Source: Eubacteriales bacterium
GTDB lineage: Bacteria; Bacillota; Clostridia; Christensenellales; CAG-138
Reading direction: 5' to 3'
Assembly: GCA_021373115.1 (NCBI GenBank)
Contig: JAJFTI010000025.1
Coordinates: 1-48,225 of the forward strand
Length of the DNA: 48,225 bases
Of this stretch, positions 7,326 to 16,395 are shown in pieces. The notes under the pieces are model-generated. The model was not told the DNA's origin and made no database searches. It saw only the letters and a list, made by a program, of their open reading frames with translations. The translations under genes were made by a program, and so were the position numbers. The stretch's first letter is position 1, and each line of letters starts with the position of its first letter.

Positions 7326-7473
7326 GTATCCGTGCCTTTACGCACGCGCGCGAAACGCCTTACAGGATACCACATGAACCGGACAATGGCAAACGCGAAA
7401 ACGCCGGTTCGGGCTTTCCGCCATGTGCGGGACGAGCAGGTGAACTCGAGACATACATATCGTCCGGCACATG
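7326..7473 (-). ncRNA. Three tandem hairpins upstream of crcB, possible structured RNA
   Basis: Three inverted repeats follow each other. CATGTGCGGGACG (7422-7434) pairs with CGTCCGGCACATG (7461-7473), 12 of 13 positions. GAACCGG (7376-7382) pairs with CCGGTTC (7404-7410). GTATCC (7326-7331) pairs with GGATAC (7365-7370), with an inner GTGC/GCAC. The strand is assigned because the last one ends just before the crcB ribosome binding site. The fluoride riboswitch consensus was looked for and not found. I see no coding gene in 7304-7697. Confidence 0.4.
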
Positions 7474-7623
7474 AAATACCATGCAAGGTAAAACAGAAAA
7501 ATCCTTAATGCCTTGGAAAAAAATGCCGGGATTTCGGACGATGAATTACCACACGACGTAATATTGGAAAACGTGTAAATAAAACGTTCCCGAATGGAAG
7601 ACCATACAATTACGAAAAAAAAC

Positions 7624-7657
7624 AAAAAAAAGGCGACCCGCCGACAGGCGAGCCGCC
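7624..7657 (-). terminator. Rho-independent terminator of lacI
   Basis: On the minus strand an 11-pair GC-rich stem (7657-7647 with 7642-7632, two G-U pairs, TGTC loop) is followed by eight T. Confidence 0.85.
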
Positions 7658-7697
7658 GCAGAGCGAAAGCATACCATTCGGCGAACTGCCGGAGAAA

Positions 7698-8750
7698 CTA
7701 TTCGACACAGCGGACGCTCATGCGTTCCTTGATCTGCAGCGAGAGCGCAACCTTCATGAGGCCGGACTCCCGGCTGGTCATCAGCGTGTCTCCCGCTTCG
7801 ATGCGGGAACTGAGCAGTTCCATTGCGGTCTTACCGAGGCGCTCTTTAAACGCATGCATGGTCGTAATCGGCGGCTCAATCATTTCGCAGATCTGCACAT
7901 CGTCAAACCCCATAACGGATACGTCCTCCGGCACGCGGTACCCGCTCTCTTTCAGTGAGCGGATAAACGCGGCGGCGAGCATATCGTTCTCGCAGAAATA
8001 CGCGCCCGCGGGGGTATTGCCGCCGGCCAGCCAGCCAAGGATATCCTCCCGCGCTTTGTCCGGCGAGATATCCACGTCCAGCACCTGCAACGGTGCAAGG
8101 CCGAGATCGGCGTGCTCTTCCATGGAGAGCTTGATGCCGAGTTCGCGGTCGTCGAAGTTGACGATACGCTGCTTGGAGCGCAGGTAACCGATGCTGCGAT
8201 GCCCGCATTTAATGAGATAGGAAACCGCCGACTTTACGCCGTAGGTGTTGTCGTTGCCAACGCAGTCCACATAGGCGGAAAACAGGAAATTGTCGATAAT
8301 CACAAGTGGTACGCTGCCCAGATGATAAAACTCGAAAAACGCGTCGCGCTGCGGCTCGGTAATATCGGTTCCGAGCAGGATCACACCACAGGCGTCCGAG
8401 AGGATGCGCTTGATCTGTTCGTCCCAGGGCTGGTCTGCGTAAAAATAATGAACAAGAACGCGATAACCGAGACTCTTGGCGGCGGCTTCCGCTCCGCGCA
8501 GCACAAACGTGGAGAACGTCGTCTGCTCCGCAACGCCGATGCCGGTATAGATAACGAAGCTGATGATGTGCTTCGCCTGCCGTTCCGTATGGCGGGATTT
8601 CGGGGTAACGTAATTCAGCTTCGCGGCTGTCGCGAGCACCTTCTGGCGCGTATCGGAACTGACGCCGGGCTTTCCGTTCAGCGCCATGGATACGGCGGCG
8701 GTGGAGATGCCAAGCATCTTGGCAAGATCTCTTGCGGTTACGTCTGCCAT
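7698..8750 (-). CDS. LacI family transcriptional regulator, probably of xylose genes
   Basis: A 350-residue protein of standard LacI layout. Residues 1-50 hold the helix-turn-helix and hinge (TARDLAKMLGISTAAVSMALNG). The rest is a periplasmic-binding-protein fold for an effector, with the typical ending region (VMGFDDVQICEMIEPPITTM). It is divergent from xylA-xylB across a 226-base AT-rich gap, so control of those genes is likely, though xylose regulators are more often ROK-type XylR. The start has AAGGAAA upstream, and its terminator is at 7624-7657. Confidence 0.92.
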   Translation of the reverse strand: MADVTARDLAKMLGISTAAVSMALNGKPGVSSDTRQKVLATAAKLNYVTPKSRHTERQAKHIISFVIYTGIGVAEQTTFSTFVLRGAEAAAKSLGYRVLVHYFYADQPWDEQIKRILSDACGVILLGTDITEPQRDAFFEFYHLGSVPLVIIDNFLFSAYVDCVGNDNTYGVKSAVSYLIKCGHRSIGYLRSKQRIVNFDDRELGIKLSMEEHADLGLAPLQVLDVDISPDKAREDILGWLAGGNTPAGAYFCENDMLAAAFIRSLKESGYRVPEDVSVMGFDDVQICEMIEPPITTMHAFKERLGKTAMELLSSRIEAGDTLMTSRESGLMKVALSLQIKERMSVRCVE

Positions 8751-8762
8751 AATCGTTTCCTT

Positions 8763-8835
8763 ATTTTGAACTAAATTTTATTTATTATACGAGTTTTAAA
8801 TTAAGAAGTAAAGGTAGAATTATACGGTTCAAAAT
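8763..8835. promoter_or_regulatory. Inverted repeat in the lacI/xylA gap, possible operator pair
   Basis: ATTTTGAAC (8763-8771) and its exact reverse complement GTTCAAAAT (8827-8835) lie 55 bases apart and flank the predicted lacI -10 (TATAAT, minus, 8789-8784). AATTAA occurs three times at 8881-8903 downstream of the xylA promoter. Regulatory use is inferred. Confidence 0.35.
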
Positions 8836-8851
8836 TTGGATAGATTCGAGC

Positions 8852-8879
8852 TTGACAATGAAAAATAAACTAGTATGAT
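8852..8879 (+). promoter_or_regulatory. Promoter of xylA
   Basis: TTGACA at 8852-8857 and TATGAT at 8874-8879 are separated by 16 bases, about 100 bases upstream of the xylA start. Confidence 0.6.
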
Positions 8880-8976
8880 TGAATTAAGCTGAATTAACGA
8901 ATTAATATATCGAAATAATATCAGAAATTAAGTAAATATGCTGCACGACAGCGTGTACGAAAGGACAAGAAACACG

Positions 8977-10299
8977 ATGGCTGAGATTTTCACGGGGATT
9001 CCCAAAATTGCTTACGAAGGAGCAGGCGGTAAAAACCCGCTGGCATTCAAGTTTTACGATCCGGAACGTGTTGTTCTGGGTAAGCCGATGCGCGAGCATC
9101 TGCCGTTTGCGATGGCCTGGTGGCACAACCTCTGCAACACGGGGAAGGATATCTTCGGCATGGGCGTTGGCACGGCGGACAAGACCTTTGGCGCCGAGGA
9201 CGGTTCCATGGAGCAGGCGCGCCGCAAGGTGGACGCGGGTTTCGAGTTCATGCAGAAGCTGGGCATCCGTTATTTCTGCTTCCACGATGTAGACCTTGTG
9301 CCGGAAGCGGACGACATCAACGAAACGAATCGCCGCCTCGATGAGATTACGGACTACATGCTCGAAAAGACGAAGGGCACGCAGATCCGGTGTCTCTGGG
9401 GCACGGCGAATATGTTCAGCAATCCGCGCTTCATGAACGGCGCTGGATCGAGCAATTCCGCGGAGGTATTCTGCTTTGCGGCGGCGCAGATTAAAAAGGC
9501 GCTGGAGCTCACAGTAAAACTCGGCGGACGCGGATATGTCTTCTGGGGCGGCCGCGAAGGCTATGAGACGCTGCTCAACACGGATATGAAGTTCGAACTG
9601 GACAACATTGCCCGCCTCATGAAGATGGCGGTTGCATACGGGCGCAGCATCGGCTTTACCGGCGACTTCTACATTGAGCCCAAGCCAAAGGAACCCATGA
9701 AGCACCAGTATGATTACGACGCCTCAACAGCAATCGGCTTTCTGCGCGCCTATGGGCTCGACAAGGACTTTAAGCTGAACATTGAAGCGAACCATGCGAC
9801 GCTTGCGGGGCACAGCTTCCAGCACGACCTGCGCGTCAGCCGTATCAACGGCATGCTCGGCAGCATCGACGCGAACCAGGGCGACCTGCTGCTTGGCTGG
9901 GATACGGACGAGTTCCCCTTCGACGTATACGAAGCAACCATGTGCATGTACGAAGTGCTTCAGGCGGGCGGGCTCTCCGGCGGATTGAACTTCGACGCGA
10001 AGAACCGCCGCCCGAGTTATACCCACGAAGATATGTTTTACGGGTTCATTCTCGGCATGGACACTTTCGCGCTCGGTTTGCTCAAAGCGGCGGCGCTGAT
10101 GGAGGACGGCCGCGTGGACGCGTTCCGGAAGGAACGCTACGCGAGCTACGGCTCCGGCATTGGCGCGCGCATCGCAAACGGCGAAGCGACGCTGGCGGAG
10201 TGCGCCGCGAAAGCGGCCGAGACGAAAAAACCCGCTTTGCCCGGCAGCGGCAGGCAGGAATATCTCGAGAGTATTGTAAACGGGATTCTGTTCGGTTAA
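8977..10299 (+). CDS. xylA: Xylose isomerase
   Basis: A 440-residue TIM-barrel enzyme of the class II (long) type that converts D-xylose to D-xylulose. The start at 8977 gives the family N-terminus [11 protein letters not shown] and the usual length; an ATG at 8938 would add 13 unrelated residues. Conserved parts are FCFHDVD near residue 101 (catalytic His/Asp), the FWGGREGYE metal region, [17 protein letters not shown] and the SIDANQGD...WDTDEFP metal-site region. xylB follows after about 60 bases. Expression is probably controlled by the divergent LacI protein. Confidence 0.96.
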   Translation: MAEIFTGIPKIAYEGAGGKNPLAFKFYDPERVVLGKPMREHLPFAMAWWHNLCNTGKDIFGMGVGTADKTFGAEDGSMEQARRKVDAGFEFMQKLGIRYFCFHDVDLVPEADDINETNRRLDEITDYMLEKTKGTQIRCLWGTANMFSNPRFMNGAGSSNSAEVFCFAAAQIKKALELTVKLGGRGYVFWGGREGYETLLNTDMKFELDNIARLMKMAVAYGRSIGFTGDFYIEPKPKEPMKHQYDYDASTAIGFLRAYGLDKDFKLNIEANHATLAGHSFQHDLRVSRINGMLGSIDANQGDLLLGWDTDEFPFDVYEATMCMYEVLQAGGLSGGLNFDAKNRRPSYTHEDMFYGFILGMDTFALGLLKAAALMEDGRVDAFRKERYASYGSGIGARIANGEATLAECAAKAAETKKPALPGSGRQEYLESIVNGILFG

Positions 10300-10361
10300 T
10301 CTGAACGGGAGGATATTAAGGCGGCGGATGCGTCGCCCAGTTTTTACGCGAGGTGAAACGT

Positions 10362-11837
10362 ATGTACTACATTGGCATCGATCTTGGAACGTCCGCGCTG
10401 AAAACCCTGCTCATGGACAGCGAGGGAAGCGTGCTCAACATTGCCTCCCGCGAGTATCCGCTGGAGTTTCCGCATCCCGGCTGGTCCCAGCAAAGGCCGG
10501 AGGATTGGAAGGACGCGGTGTTTGCCTGCATTCCGGAACTGCTCAAGGGCTATGACGCATCGAAGGTTGCTGGAATCGGCGTTGGCGGTCAGATGCACGG
10601 ACTTGTCGTGCTCGATCACGATGACGCGGTCATTCGCCCGGCGATCCTTTGGAACGACGGCCGCACCGCGAAGGAGACCGACTACCTGAACAACGAAATC
10701 GGCAAGGACAAGCTTTCCGAATGGACCGGGAACATCGCCTTTGCCGGATTCACCGCGCCGAAACTGCTCTGGATGCGCGCGAACGAACCGGAGAACTTCA
10801 AGAAGATCGTAAAAATCATGCTTCCGAAGGACTACATCGTGTATCTGCTCACGGGTATGCACAGCTGCGATTACTCGGACGCCTCCGGCATGCTGCTGCT
10901 CGACGTCAAGAACCGCCGCTGGTCAAAGCCGATGCTGGACGTCTGCGGCGTTTCGGAAGCGCAGATGCCGAAGCTGTATGAAAGCTACGAATCGGTCGGC
11001 ACGCTCAAACCAAACGCGGCGAAAGCGCTCGGGCTAAGCGAAGCGGTCAAGGTCTGCGCGGGCGCGGGGGATAACGCGGCGGCGGCGGTCGGCACCGGAA
11101 CGGTGGGCGAGGGCAGGTGCAATATCTCCATCGGCACCTCCGGCACGGTCTTCATCAGCAACTGCGCGTTCGGCGTGGACAGCCACAACGCGCTGCACTC
11201 CTTTGCGCATTCGGACGGCAACTACCACCTCATGGGCTGTATGCTCTCGGCTGGCTCCTGCAGTAAATGGTGGATGGAGGACATCCTCGACAGCAAGGAC
11301 TATAAGGGGCTGGAAGCGCCGATTACGGACGACAAACTCGGCACGAACCACGTGTACTTCCTGCCGTATCTCATGGGCGAGCGCTCGCCGCACAACGACC
11401 CCGCCGCGCGCGGTACGTTCATCGGCATGACGATGGACACCTCCCGCGCGGACATGACGCAGGCGGTGCTGGAGGGCGTCGCGTTCGCCATTCGCGATTC
11501 GGTGGAAGTCGCCAAGTCGCTGGGGATCAAGATTGACCGCAGCAAGATCTGCGGTGGCGGCGCAAAGAGCAAGCTCTGGAAGAAGATGTTTGCCAACATT
11601 CTGAACATGGAGATCGACACGATCACCTCCGAGGAAGGCCCCGGCTTGGGCGGCGCGATGCTCGCGGCGGTCGCCTGCGGCGAATACGCTTCGGTGGAGG
11701 AGATTGCAGAAAAGATGGTGCATGTCAACGCGACGGTCAAGCCGGATCCGGAGATTGCCGCGCGCTACGAGGCGCAGTACCAAAAATTCGTGAAGATCTA
11801 CCCGGCGGTGAAAGCGCTCTTCCCGCAGATCGGGTAA
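10362..11837 (+). CDS. xylB: Xylulokinase
   Basis: A 491-residue FGGY-family kinase that phosphorylates D-xylulose to xylulose 5-phosphate for the pentose phosphate pathway. The start at 10362 has AGGTGA seven bases upstream and gives MYYIGIDLGTSALKTLL, the N-terminal phosphate-binding loop. Other marks are GGQMHGLV near residue 78, ISIGTSGTVF, GERSPHNDP and the C-terminal GGGAKSKLWKKMFANIL adenosine motif. It is cotranscribed with xylA, and a strong terminator follows. Confidence 0.95.
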   Translation: MYYIGIDLGTSALKTLLMDSEGSVLNIASREYPLEFPHPGWSQQRPEDWKDAVFACIPELLKGYDASKVAGIGVGGQMHGLVVLDHDDAVIRPAILWNDGRTAKETDYLNNEIGKDKLSEWTGNIAFAGFTAPKLLWMRANEPENFKKIVKIMLPKDYIVYLLTGMHSCDYSDASGMLLLDVKNRRWSKPMLDVCGVSEAQMPKLYESYESVGTLKPNAAKALGLSEAVKVCAGAGDNAAAAVGTGTVGEGRCNISIGTSGTVFISNCAFGVDSHNALHSFAHSDGNYHLMGCMLSAGSCSKWWMEDILDSKDYKGLEAPITDDKLGTNHVYFLPYLMGERSPHNDPAARGTFIGMTMDTSRADMTQAVLEGVAFAIRDSVEVAKSLGIKIDRSKICGGGAKSKLWKKMFANILNMEIDTITSEEGPGLGGAMLAAVACGEYASVEEIAEKMVHVNATVKPDPEIAARYEAQYQKFVKIYPAVKALFPQIG

Positions 11838-11852
11838 ACGGCTGTTTTTAAA

Positions 11853-11880
11853 AGCGTCGTCTGCTTGACGGCGCTTTTTT
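11853..11880 (+). terminator. Rho-independent terminator of xylAB
   Basis: AGCGTCGTC (11853-11861) pairs with GACGGCGCT (11867-11875), with one G-U pair, followed by a T run. Confidence 0.85.
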
Positions 11881-11908
11881 GCGTCGGCAGTCTGCCGTAC
11901 GGTATAAT
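11879..11908 (+). promoter_or_regulatory. Promoter of the AraC regulator gene
   Basis: TTGCGT (11879-11884) and TATAAT (11903-11908) are separated by 18 bases. The -35 box overlaps the T run of the xylAB terminator. Confidence 0.55.
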
Positions 11909-11957
11909 AGCAATATCCTTCAAGATTTCCCCAAAGAATTCGAGGTATCCTTTGGCA

Positions 11958-12848
11958 ATGAAACAGGCGGACGGAAAAAAGAGCGAACTTCGCACGGCGC
12001 GTTACGATCCGGAACTGATGGTGGAAGCCTATCAGTTTCAGGGCGTGATGCAGGCGTTTCCGAGCCATTTTCACGAGCACTACGTCGTCGGGTTTATCGA
12101 GCGCGGGCAGCGGAATGTCTGCTGCAGGGGCGAACGGTATAAAACCGCCCCGGGCGATCTGCTGCTCTTCAACCCCGGTGAAAACCATGCCTGCGAGGGC
12201 GCGGCGGATCAGCCTCTCGACTACCGCTGCCTGAATATTGCGCCGGACGTGATGGCGAAGGCCGCGCGGGAAATCTTTGGGGAAGACCGGCTGCCGGTCT
12301 TTACGCAGAGCGTTGTTTTTCACTGCGAGCTGATGGGCGACCTGCGCGAGCTGCACGCAATGATTCTGCGCGGGGAGAAGGGTGTGCAGAAAGAGGAGAA
12401 ATTCTTCTTCCTGCTGGAGCAGATTCTGCGCGAATATGCGCAAGTAAAAGCGCCTTCGCAGCCGGAGCGGCGCGCGGAGGTGCAGGCGGTGTGCAACTAC
12501 CTTACGGCGCATCTGGATGAGACGGTTTCGCTCGACGCGCTGGCCTCGCTCGCGGGGCTGAGCAAGTATCATTTGCTGCGCTCCTTCACGCGGGAGACGG
12601 GCATTACGCCGTATAGCTACCTCGAGACGCTTCGCATCGACCGCGCCAAGGCGCTGCTCAAACAGGGCGAAACACCCGCGAACGTTGCGCAGGAGACGGG
12701 GTTTTCGGATCAGAGCCACTTTTCCAATACGTTTAAACGGCTGATCGGGCTGACGCCGGGCCAGTACCGGCGGGTGTTCTGGCAGGAACGGCTGGAGGAC
12801 GAGCCGGGTCGAACGGCAGGCGAAAAATCAACGGAATCAGGAGAATGA
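11958..12848 (+). CDS. AraC family transcriptional regulator with cupin sensor domain
   Basis: A 296-residue protein. An N-terminal cupin (about 20-130, with FPSHFHEHYVVGFIERG and PGDLLLFNPGENHAC) is followed by a double helix-turn-helix AraC domain in the last 100 residues (LSKYHLLRSFTRETGITPYSYL, then FSDQSHFSNTFKRLIGLTPGQYR). The start at 11958 avoids an extension that would run back into the upstream terminator. It has its own promoter and lies next to xylAB and a DUF2000 gene. AraC proteins with this sensor type usually respond to small metabolites, often sugars. The target is unknown. Confidence 0.9.
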   Translation: MKQADGKKSELRTARYDPELMVEAYQFQGVMQAFPSHFHEHYVVGFIERGQRNVCCRGERYKTAPGDLLLFNPGENHACEGAADQPLDYRCLNIAPDVMAKAAREIFGEDRLPVFTQSVVFHCELMGDLRELHAMILRGEKGVQKEEKFFFLLEQILREYAQVKAPSQPERRAEVQAVCNYLTAHLDETVSLDALASLAGLSKYHLLRSFTRETGITPYSYLETLRIDRAKALLKQGETPANVAQETGFSDQSHFSNTFKRLIGLTPGQYRRVFWQERLEDEPGRTAGEKSTESGE

Positions 12849-12857
12849 TCGTTCAAC

Positions 12858-13283
12858 ATGGAACAACAGGAACAGAAATGCGTGTTGGTTATCGACGCGG
12901 CGCTTCCGCTGGGCCTGATCGCGAACACGGCGGCAATCCTAGGTACTACGCTTGGTTCCGCCAAGCCGAATGTGGTTGGAAGAAGCGTGACGGATGCCGC
13001 GGGTGGGATGCATCTTGGCATCAATACGGTGCCGACGACCGTACTGCAGGCAAGCGAGGAGCGGCTCCGCGAACTGCGGCTGCGGCTGTATGAACCGGAG
13101 TATGAAGACCTGCTTGTCGTGGACTTTTCCGACGTTGCGCAACGAATTCAAATCTATGAGGATTATCTTTCCGAAGCGGAGCGAACGCGAACGGAGGAGT
13201 TCCGCTACTTTGGTCTCGCGCTGTATGGGAATAAGAAAAAGGTCAATCGCCTGACGGGCATGCTGCCGCTGCTGCGCGCGTAG
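12858..13283 (+). CDS. DUF2000 family protein
   Basis: A 141-residue protein that matches what I know of DUF2000: an N-terminal strand-rich part (CVLVIDAALPLGLIANTAAIL), the middle TLGSAKPNVVG, and a C-terminal YFGLALYGNKKKVNRLTG. The family is related to peptidyl-tRNA hydrolase 2-like folds, but no activity is established. It follows the AraC gene after nine bases. In several bacteria such genes lie beside AraC regulators, so a joint role is plausible. The ribosome binding site is distant (GGAG, 14 bases), so translation may depend on the upstream gene. Confidence 0.8.
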   Translation: MEQQEQKCVLVIDAALPLGLIANTAAILGTTLGSAKPNVVGRSVTDAAGGMHLGINTVPTTVLQASEERLRELRLRLYEPEYEDLLVVDFSDVAQRIQIYEDYLSEAERTRTEEFRYFGLALYGNKKKVNRLTGMLPLLRA

Positions 13284-13356
13284 CGGCAGGTTCGCCTACC
13301 CGCGAAGCGAGTTTTGTGATACAATACCCCATGGCGAGTTTCCGAATTTTAAAAAA

Positions 13357-13384
13357 CGGGCAGGCCGCGCTTGTCCGCTTTTTT
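13357..13384 (+). terminator. Hairpin with T run just upstream of murI
   Basis: CGGGCA (13357-13362) pairs with TGTCCG (13372-13377), and TTTTTT follows after one base. It lies downstream of an extended -10 (TGTGATACAAT, hexamer 13320-13325) and only 14 bases before the murI start. It therefore ends the DUF2000 transcript, acts as a murI attenuator, or both. Confidence 0.6.
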
Positions 13385-13401
13385 GTTTCCGAGGTGAAGG
13401 C

Positions 13402-14217
13402 ATGGATACAAGACCCATCGGCGTGTTCGACTCCGGCATGGGTGGGCTCACGGCGGTGCGCCAGATGCTCCAACTGCTGCCGGGCGAGGATATTGTCTAC
13501 TTTGGGGACACGGGACGCGTGCCCTACGGCGGGCGCTCGGTGGAAACCATTGTGCGGTATGCGCGGCAGGACGTTGCGTTTCTGCGCGGCTTCGACTTAA
13601 AAGCGATTGTCATCGCCTGCGGCACGGTGTCCACCACCGCGCTTCATTTGCTGAACAGCGAAAACGCGATTCCGATTCTCGGCGTGGTGCAGCCCGCGGC
13701 AAACGCGGCGGCGAAGGCGACGAGAACGGGAAACATCGGGGTGATCGGCACGAAGGCGACCATCCGCAGCGGCGCATACGAGACGAGCATCCGTACGCTG
13801 CTGCCGACTGCGCGGCTGACCGCGAAAGCCTGCCCGCTGCTCGTTCCCCTTGTGGAGGACGGCCGGGTGCGGCGCGGCGATCCCGTAACCGAGCGCGTCG
13901 TGGCGGAATATCTTGCTCCCGTCAAGGCAGCGGGCGTGGACACGCTCGTGCTGGGATGCACGCATTATCCGCTCCTGCGGGACGTGATTTCGGACTATAT
14001 GGGCGTGGGCGTCACTCTGATCGATACCGGAGAACAGGCGGCGCTGGCTGCGGCCGAACTGCTGGGCGGGCAGAACAAGCTCAACGATCCGGGCAGAACG
14101 GGCGAGAGGCGCTATTACGCCAGCGACAGCGCGGAGGATTTTGCGGCGACCGCTTCGCTCTATCTCGGATCGGATATCTCCGGCATGGTGGAGCGCGTTG
14201 CGATTGAAAACTATTGA
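13402..14217 (+). CDS. murI: Glutamate racemase
   Basis: A 271-residue enzyme that supplies D-glutamate for peptidoglycan. IGVFDSGMGGLT at the N-terminus, the first catalytic cysteine at C73 (IACGTVST) and the second at C186 (LGCTHYPLL) are all present. The residue after C73 is Gly where many homologues have Asn (ACNTAT), a variation I have also seen in clostridial proteins. GAGGTG lies five bases before the start. An extended -10 and a hairpin precede the gene, and a bidirectional terminator follows. Confidence 0.94.
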   Translation: MDTRPIGVFDSGMGGLTAVRQMLQLLPGEDIVYFGDTGRVPYGGRSVETIVRYARQDVAFLRGFDLKAIVIACGTVSTTALHLLNSENAIPILGVVQPAANAAAKATRTGNIGVIGTKATIRSGAYETSIRTLLPTARLTAKACPLLVPLVEDGRVRRGDPVTERVVAEYLAPVKAAGVDTLVLGCTHYPLLRDVISDYMGVGVTLIDTGEQAALAAAELLGGQNKLNDPGRTGERRYYASDSAEDFAATASLYLGSDISGMVERVAIENY

Positions 14218-14241
14218 CCGACAAGATCAAGAAAAGAATAT

Positions 14242-14274
14242 AAGGTGCGAAACGGCGTTCGTTCCGCACCTTTT
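14242..14274. terminator. Bidirectional terminator between murI and the membrane protein gene
   Basis: AAGGTGCG (14242-14249) pairs with CGCACCTT (14265-14272), with inner AAC/GTT pairing. T-rich sequence follows on the plus strand. It lies between convergent genes. Confidence 0.7.
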
Positions 14275-14278
14275 CTGT

Positions 14279-15142
14279 CTAGAATATAGGATGAAAGGAG
14301 TCGATCGTCAGCCAGACGAAACAGGCAAATCCTGACGTTGCGTAAAAAATCCACGGTTCTAGGTGGGGCTTTTTCGGCGCGAGCAGCAGCGCCAGCTTGG
14401 CCGGGGCGTGGAGCAGAAGGTACTGGACGACAACGAGCAGCAGCGACCGTATGAACGCATAGAATACGGCGGTAAATCCGTGGACGGGCGTTTGATCCAG
14501 CCGCAGGCTCAATACGGGAAGCAGCGCGCTGCTCAACCCGTACAGGAAAAGCATCAGAGGAATCATCCAGAGCCATGCGGGGCTCCTGCTGAAATCTGCG
14601 GGCAAGGTTTTCCCGGCATCCGAACGCCGGATTGTCCGAACGGCGGCCAGAACGGAGATGGACCAGGCCGCCAGCGAGGCAAACAGCAGCGCGGCAAACG
14701 GAAGCAAGCGCGCCGGAGAATCGCCGGTGATGCTGGAAGCGACCTGCGCGGCACAGACGAGCAACGCGCAAAGACAGCTGGCGAGCGCGGCGGTGGAATC
14801 CATGCCGCGAACCAGCATTCGTCCGGCATGAACGGTTCTCGGGTTAAACAACGGCGCGTAGACGACGCCAAGCAGCGGCTCGGACAGATCCGGCAGGCTG
14901 GGCGTGCGCTCCTTCTGTACCCCGGTGCTCCAACCGCTCCAAACGGCGCGCGGCAACCGGGCAAATTGCGGAAGGGCAATCAGCAATCCGGCAAAGGAGC
15001 AGAGCGCGGCGCCGGATACGAGACATAGTACCGCGGGGGACACGTCGGCTCCGGCGGCGGGGGACAATGCGAACACCGATTTCCAGAGCGGCTGAGATAA
15101 CGCGAGCAGGAGTGTAATCGCCCATTCGATCCAAGCGATCAT
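14279..15142 (-). CDS. Multi-pass membrane protein of unknown function
   Basis: A 287-residue hydrophobic protein with about seven predicted membrane helices. One longer polar loop (about residues 65-100, KERTPSLPDLSEPLLG) lies after the second helix. The start at 15142 has GGAGAA with good spacing and lies 22 bases after the stop of the upstream GGDEF gene; a start at 15211 would overlap that gene and lacks a ribosome binding site. The tandem arrangement suggests co-expression with the cyclase. I do not recognise the family and see no catalytic motif. Confidence 0.7.
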   Translation of the reverse strand: MIAWIEWAITLLLALSQPLWKSVFALSPAAGADVSPAVLCLVSGAALCSFAGLLIALPQFARLPRAVWSGWSTGVQKERTPSLPDLSEPLLGVVYAPLFNPRTVHAGRMLVRGMDSTAALASCLCALLVCAAQVASSITGDSPARLLPFAALLFASLAAWSISVLAAVRTIRRSDAGKTLPADFSRSPAWLWMIPLMLFLYGLSSALLPVLSLRLDQTPVHGFTAVFYAFIRSLLLVVVQYLLLHAPAKLALLLAPKKPHLEPWIFYATSGFACFVWLTIDSFHPIF

Positions 15143-15164
15143 TCGAATTCTTCTCCAATTTTTC

Positions 15165-16280
15165 TTATGCGGAAAAAAGCGGATCGCCATGCGAAACGGG
15201 ATCAAGTTCATCGTATTCTACACGGTCGCGCCCGCTTTGCTTTGCGAGGTAAAGACATGCGTCCGCGCGGGTAACAAGCTGCGCGGCGCTGCAGCGACCG
15301 GTATCGCGCGCCAGCACCGCGCCGATGCTGACGGTCAGGGAAACACAGCCGGTCTCCACCGTAATTTCATTGGCACGCAGCCGCTCGCAAAGCGAGGCGG
15401 CGACGGAACGGCAATTTGCACAGTCCGGAATCAGTACCGCAAACTCCTCGCCGCCCCAGCGGCAAACCCCAGCCGTCGCACCCGCGGCATCCTGAATCAG
15501 CCGGGCAACGCTTTGCAGAACGAGATCGCCCTGCAGGTGCCCGAACCGGTCGTTGATGTTCTTGAAATAGTCGATGTCGAGAATGATCAGTGCAAGGTTC
15601 TGCCGGTTTTGCTGAAAGAAGCGATCCATCATCTCGTTAAACCCGTAGCGGTTGTAGACTCCCGTCAGCGCGTCGTGCGAGTAGAGCGCCTGATAGAGCG
15701 CCTGTGTTTCCTTCAGCTTGTTCTGCGTCAGTTCGCGGATGGTTTCCAGCAAAAGGGAAGCAAAGTAGAACGCAATATAGATCAGCGGGAACCGCATTCG
15801 AAATGTTTCGGAATAGTCGTATTGTACAATCGATAACCCGAGCGGCGTGTGCAAAAGAAAGAGCAGCTCCAGCAGCATGCCGAGGCAGATCAGCGTCCCC
15901 GTCCTTCGCCCGAACGCGAGCAGGCCGCAGGCGGGCAGCAGGGAGACCCAAAGGATGCTGAAACCGTCCGGATTACCGGATATGATGAAATAGGTCAGCA
16001 GAAGATAAAAGCTGACGACAAACGCAGCCTGCGATAATTTGAGCTTGATTCGATTCGTGAGCAGAAGCGCGAAGATCAGCGCGCAGAATACGGCGTACAC
16101 GGCGGTCGATACGGTCAGCATACCCTTGTGGGTGAGGATGTTCGCAACGGTCATCGCGCCGGAGACCAGCGAAAGCAGCGCATAAATGCAGACGAACAGG
16201 AAATAGCGCCGTTCGTAATCATCGAGAAGCGAAGTTTGAATTCGCTTGCTGAACCAGGAGATCAGTTTCATACGCACCAT
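15165..16280 (-). CDS. Membrane-bound diguanylate cyclase (GGDEF)
   Basis: A 371-residue protein. Six hydrophobic helices lie in about residues 25-190, followed by a GGDEF domain (about 205-360). The active-site loop is intact as CRWGGEEFAVLIPD, and the substrate region LALIILDIDYFKNINDRFGHLQGD is typical, so it should make cyclic di-GMP from GTP. The inhibitory site RxxD that usually lies five residues before GGEEF is absent (GATA is found there). The membrane part has no recognised sensor domain. ATG at 16280 and the in-frame ATG at 16271 are both possible starts. Confidence 0.92.
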   Translation of the reverse strand: MVRMKLISWFSKRIQTSLLDDYERRYFLFVCIYALLSLVSGAMTVANILTHKGMLTVSTAVYAVFCALIFALLLTNRIKLKLSQAAFVVSFYLLLTYFIISGNPDGFSILWVSLLPACGLLAFGRRTGTLICLGMLLELLFLLHTPLGLSIVQYDYSETFRMRFPLIYIAFYFASLLLETIRELTQNKLKETQALYQALYSHDALTGVYNRYGFNEMMDRFFQQNRQNLALIILDIDYFKNINDRFGHLQGDLVLQSVARLIQDAAGATAGVCRWGGEEFAVLIPDCANCRSVAASLCERLRANEITVETGCVSLTVSIGAVLARDTGRCSAAQLVTRADACLYLAKQSGRDRVEYDELDPVSHGDPLFSA

Positions 16281-16315
16281 TACCGGATTAAACTGTTTGG
16301 GATCGGTCTAGTACA

Positions 16316-16343
16316 ATTATAGCGAGCGGGCGAAAAATTGCAA
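16316..16343 (-). promoter_or_regulatory. Promoter of the diguanylate cyclase gene
   Basis: On the minus strand TATAAT (16321-16316) is preceded by TTGCAA (16343-16338) at 16 bases. Confidence 0.5.
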
Positions 16344-16395
16344 ATAGAGCGAAGAAAGATCGATTCCGATTTCGGCATTGTTTATATATGATATA

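Noticed and set aside
7304..7620. Fluoride riboswitch upstream of crcB
   Set aside because: I looked for the conserved GAUG / GCUGAUG-type segments and pseudoknot and found none. Only unrelated hairpins are present.
7338..7625. Minus-strand 95-codon frame between crcB and lacI
   Set aside because: It has no convincing ribosome binding site, starts next to the lacI terminator and covers the three hairpins.
8938..8976. Upstream start for xylA
   Set aside because: It would add 13 residues not found in the family N-terminus. The ATG at 8977 gives the standard beginning.
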